From RGIG6353 sp045594565 (lineage in GTDB: Bacteria; Bacillota; Clostridia; Oscillospirales; SIG627), in contig JAZNYT010000126.1 of assembly GCA_045594565.1 (NCBI GenBank), positions 1-5,820 of the forward strand: a stretch of 5,820 bases of DNA. The letters are read 5' to 3'. The notes below the pieces were generated by a model. The model was not told the origin of the DNA and searched no databases. It saw nothing but the letters and a program-made list of their open reading frames with translations. The first letter of the stretch is position 1. Each line of letters opens with the position of its first letter. Position numbers and translations under genes: made by a program. Positions 5,637 to 5,820 of this stretch are shown here, in pieces.

Positions 5637-5732
5637 AAGTCTGGTGAGTCTTGAAAATACCCTTTGGCAAGATGAGCAGAAAATTTACGTCTTGCCTTTG
5701 CAAGACTATTTTTTTATGCTTTGAGACTTGCC
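5637..5732 (+). ncRNA. Leader RNA with mutually exclusive hairpins (transcription attenuator)
   Basis: Five short segments alternate between U-C-U-U-G-type and C-A-A-G-A-type sequence: A 5649-5653, B 5666-5672, C 5690-5696, D 5700-5706, E 5727-5732. A can pair with B (5 bp); B with C (GGCAAGA/UCUUGCC, 7 bp, extendable by U-G and G-C); C region with D (the terminator stem, 7 bp); D with E (5 bp); B with E (6 bp); and 5647-5653 with 5701-5707 (7 bp). A:B plus C:D would stop transcription, and B:C with or without D:E would allow it. The signal is unknown. The 5' part from AGUC at 5638 resembles a PyrR-binding loop (AGUC, then a GNGAG core), but it lacks the conserved C of the hexaloop, has a U-U mismatch in the upper stem, and has no room for a lower stem. 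No purine-riboswitch core is seen. Confidence 0.65.
5689..5715 (+). terminator. Intrinsic terminator in the permease leader
   Basis: GTCTTGC (5689-5695), loop CTTT, GCAAGAC (5700-5706), then TA and seven T (5709-5715). It lies after the promoter and before the ribosome site of the permease, so it must be conditional; its left arm is also the right arm of the competing hairpin 5666-5696. Confidence 0.85.
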
Positions 5733-5758
5733 AAAAAATAAAAAAGGAGATTTTCAAA

Positions 5759-5820
5759 ATGAAACTCGTCTACAACGTAAAAGACAAACCCTCATTTGGT
5801 CAGATGATTGTCTTTGCCAT
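5759..5820 (+). CDS. NCS2-type uracil/xanthine permease (3' partial)
   Basis: Only the first 20 complete codons are in the window; the gene runs off the right edge. The visible peptide, M-K-L-V-Y-N-V-K-D-K-P followed by F-G-Q-M-I-V-F-A, matches the N-terminus of clostridial nucleobase:cation symporter-2 proteins (uracil-xanthine permease family), where the cytoplasmic V-x-D-K-P segment precedes the first membrane helix. These are inner-membrane proteins that import uracil, xanthine or related bases. The ATG is preceded by AAGGAG (5744-5749) at a spacing of 9. The frame is open upstream to an ATG at 5672, but that has no ribosome site and would run through the terminator. The gene is controlled by the consensus promoter at 5602-5630 and the attenuator leader. 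Which base is carried cannot be told from this fragment. Confidence 0.72.
   Translation, partial: MKLVYNVKDKPSFGQMIVFA

Noticed and set aside
5637..5700. Purine (guanine/adenine) riboswitch for the nucleobase permease
   Set aside because: The conserved three-way junction and the paired loop sequences of that class are not present, and the segment before the terminator is too short.
5386..5724. 112-codon plus-strand frame running from the phosphatase gene across the divergent promoters
   Set aside because: It overlaps a certain gene on the other strand and crosses two promoters and an attenuator; no family resemblance or ribosome site.
5672..5758. In-frame upstream ATG that would extend the permease by 29 residues
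   Set aside because: It has no ribosome site, would run through the terminator hairpin and give a Cys- and Lys-rich extension unlike the family; the ATG at 5759 has a proper AAGGAG and a typical N-terminus.

Overview
The window looks like chromosomal DNA of a moderate-to-low-GC Gram-positive, most likely a gut-type clostridium (Clostridia/Bacillota). The evidence is the Shine-Dalgarno (SD) sites of the GGAGG/GAGGTG type, four well-spaced sigma-A-type promoters (two of them exact TTGACA-17-TATAAT), repeated use of TTG starts, and protein sequences of the kind seen in Clostridia. This is inference from composition and family resemblance; no species can be named.

Layout. (1) 1-909, plus strand: the C-terminal 302 residues of a zinc-type medium-chain dehydrogenase resembling L-sorbose-1-phosphate reductase; its start lies left of the window. 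(2) 910-1155: an intergenic stretch with a possible insertion-sequence remnant bounded by 9-bp inverted repeats, then a perfect consensus promoter and a leader with a weak hairpin. (3) 1156-1977, plus strand: an AraC-family regulator. It converges on the next operon, and a palindromic bidirectional terminator separates the two. (4) 4153-2012, minus strand: an operon with its own promoter at 4189-4217. It encodes a 12-TM major facilitator transporter of the organophosphate-antiporter type, split by a frameshift into a 99-residue and a 304-residue open frame, followed by a cysteine-synthase-type PLP enzyme coupled by an ATGA overlap. (5) 5518-4235, minus strand: an alkaline phosphatase lipoprotein of the PhoA superfamily with a TTG start. 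(6) 5519-5758: a divergent control region. Two back-to-back promoters flank an inverted repeat lying exactly 6 bp from each -35 box, followed on the plus strand by a leader RNA with five alternating complementary segments and an intrinsic terminator. (7) 5759-5820, plus strand: the first 20 codons of an NCS2-type uracil/xanthine permease.

How the parts may work together. A surface phosphatase, an organophosphate-type transporter and a nucleobase permease sit next to each other, which would fit scavenging of phosphorylated compounds or nucleotides, but this is context only. No purine, ZTP, THF or other riboswitch core that I know could be recognised in the permease leader. The best guess is a transcription attenuator, with a partial resemblance to PyrR-binding loops that I regard as weak. 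The leader RNA and the split transporter are the two items most worth following up.
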